A DNA stretch of 5,099 nt, taken from the NCBI GenBank assembly GCA_030698645.1, contig JAUYMV010000706.1, forward strand, positions 1 to 5,099, in the 5' to 3' direction. Made by a program: the position numbers and the translations under genes. This document shows positions 4,446 through 5,099 of the stretch, piece by piece; positions within the stretch are counted from its first letter, which is position 1, and every line of letters begins with the position of its first letter. The notes under the pieces are model-generated. The model did not search any database. It worked only from the letters and a program-made list of their open reading frames with translations, and was not told where the DNA came from. The DNA is from Mesorhizobium sp. (lineage in GTDB: Bacteria > Pseudomonadota > Alphaproteobacteria > Rhizobiales > Rhizobiaceae).

Positions 4446-5099
4446 TCAGCGTGGCGCTTTCGCCAGCGCCCGCACCTCTTCCCGCAGCGCCCTGATCTCG
4501 GTCAGGATCGTCTCCTGTTCGCTCTGCAGGGCCGATCGTTCGGCGGTGGCTTCCGCGTCGTGCTCGGCCTGCATGGCCGAGACGATGACGCCGATGAACA
4601 GGTTGAGCACCGTGAAGGTCGTTGACAGGATGAAGGGGATGAAGAACAGCCACGCATAGGGAAACTGCTCCATCACAGGACGCACGATCCCCATCGACCA
4701 GCTTTCCAGCGTCATGATCTGGAACAGCGAATAGGCCGAAAGCGCGATGTTGCCGAACCAGTCGGGAAACGCCGCGCCGAACAGCTTGGTCGCCATCACC
4801 GCGAACACGTAATAGACGAGCCCGAGCAAGAGCATGATCGAGCCCATGCCAGGCAGGGCGGCGATCAGCCCGCCGACGACGCGGCGCAGCGACGGCACCA
4901 TCCCGACGAGCCTCAGCACGCGCAGGATGCGCAGCGCGCGCAACACCGACAGGCTTCCCGTCGTCGGCAGCAGCGCGAAGCCGACCACCACCAGATCGAA
5001 GATGCGCCACGGGTCTCGGAAGAATGTCTGGCGATAGACCACGAACCGCGCAGCCACCTCCAGCACGAAGATGGCGAGGATGAACTGGTCGAATGCGAC
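4446..5099 (-). CDS. Voltage-gated sodium channel of the BacNav type, N-terminus outside window
   Basis: This is an inner-membrane ion channel of the one-domain, six-helix bacterial sodium channel family (NaChBac/NavAb), which acts as a homotetramer. The visible 217 residues run in frame to the window edge and start within helix S2 (FDQFILAIFVLEVAARF); S1 is missing because of the edge. S3 (about 31-45, WRIFDLVVVGFALLP) is followed by S4 with four arginines at every third position, R54, R57, R60 and R63. S5 spans about 85-107. The pore loop carries the selectivity filter TLESWSMG (130-137), the same residues as in NavAb, with E132 forming the charged ring, and this predicts sodium over calcium. 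S6 (about 148-176) includes N166, and a charged tail with heptad-like spacing (about 190-212) should form the C-terminal coiled coil. A GTG at 5066 is not a real start because the protein continues upstream. Convergent with the outer membrane protein gene; no terminator is obvious in the 94-base gap. Confidence 0.93.
   Translation of the reverse strand, partial: VAFDQFILAIFVLEVAARFVVYRQTFFRDPWRIFDLVVVGFALLPTTGSLSVLRALRILRVLRLVGMVPSLRRVVGGLIAALPGMGSIMLLLGLVYYVFAVMATKLFGAAFPDWFGNIALSAYSLFQIMTLESWSMGIVRPVMEQFPYAWLFFIPFILSTTFTVLNLFIGVIVSAMQAEHDAEATAERSALQSEQETILTEIRALREEVRALAKAPR

Noticed and set aside
4255..5010. A 251-codon minus-strand frame overlapping the sodium channel
   Set aside because: It is a frame shadow of the channel gene; the translation is Arg/Ala-rich and lacks any family motif, while the other frame gives a clear BacNav protein.

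Overview
This is about 5.1 kb of GC-rich chromosomal DNA, most likely from an alphaproteobacterium of the order Hyphomicrobiales (Rhizobiales), perhaps a Mesorhizobium/Phyllobacteriaceae relative. The pointers are a SAM-II riboswitch upstream of metZ (a class found mainly in alphaproteobacteria), the long two-domain form of dCTP deaminase, a small Omp25/Omp31-type outer membrane barrel, and a CCCTCCCC-type intergenic palindrome of a kind common in these genomes. The taxonomic call is inference from gene types and was not tested by any search.

Layout, left to right. Positions 1-35 hold a G/C-skewed inverted repeat. A two-gene plus-strand unit follows: a CDP-alcohol phosphatidyltransferase-like membrane enzyme (71-691) and a RidA-superfamily protein (681-1067), which overlap by 11 bases. 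This unit runs tail to tail into metZ (O-succinylhomoserine sulfhydrylase, minus strand, 1064-2248), and the two genes share a CTAG at their stop codons. The metZ leader (2249-2412, minus strand) is the best regulatory region of the window. It holds a candidate promoter, a SAM-II aptamer and a strong intrinsic terminator, in that order, and an alternative pairing between aptamer and terminator can be drawn. Divergent from metZ is dcd (2459-3544, plus), with a probable TTG start. An outer membrane beta-barrel gene (3704-4351, plus) follows. The window ends inside a minus-strand gene for a bacterial voltage-gated sodium channel (4446 to beyond 5099) whose N-terminus lies outside.

How the genes relate. 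The metZ unit makes homocysteine for methionine synthesis and would be switched off by SAM through the leader RNA. The dcd product supplies dUTP/dUMP for thymidylate synthesis and shares only the intergenic region with metZ. The lipid-enzyme/Rid pair is probably co-translated, but its substrates cannot be named from sequence. The porin-like protein and the sodium channel look like independent single genes. No mobile element, phage gene, CRISPR array, tRNA or rRNA was seen, and this reads as ordinary core chromosome. The least routine points are the riboswitch-terminator arrangement, the Rid protein lacking the archetypal catalytic arginine, the duplicated dCTP deaminase with changed active-site residues, and the sodium channel with a textbook pore motif.
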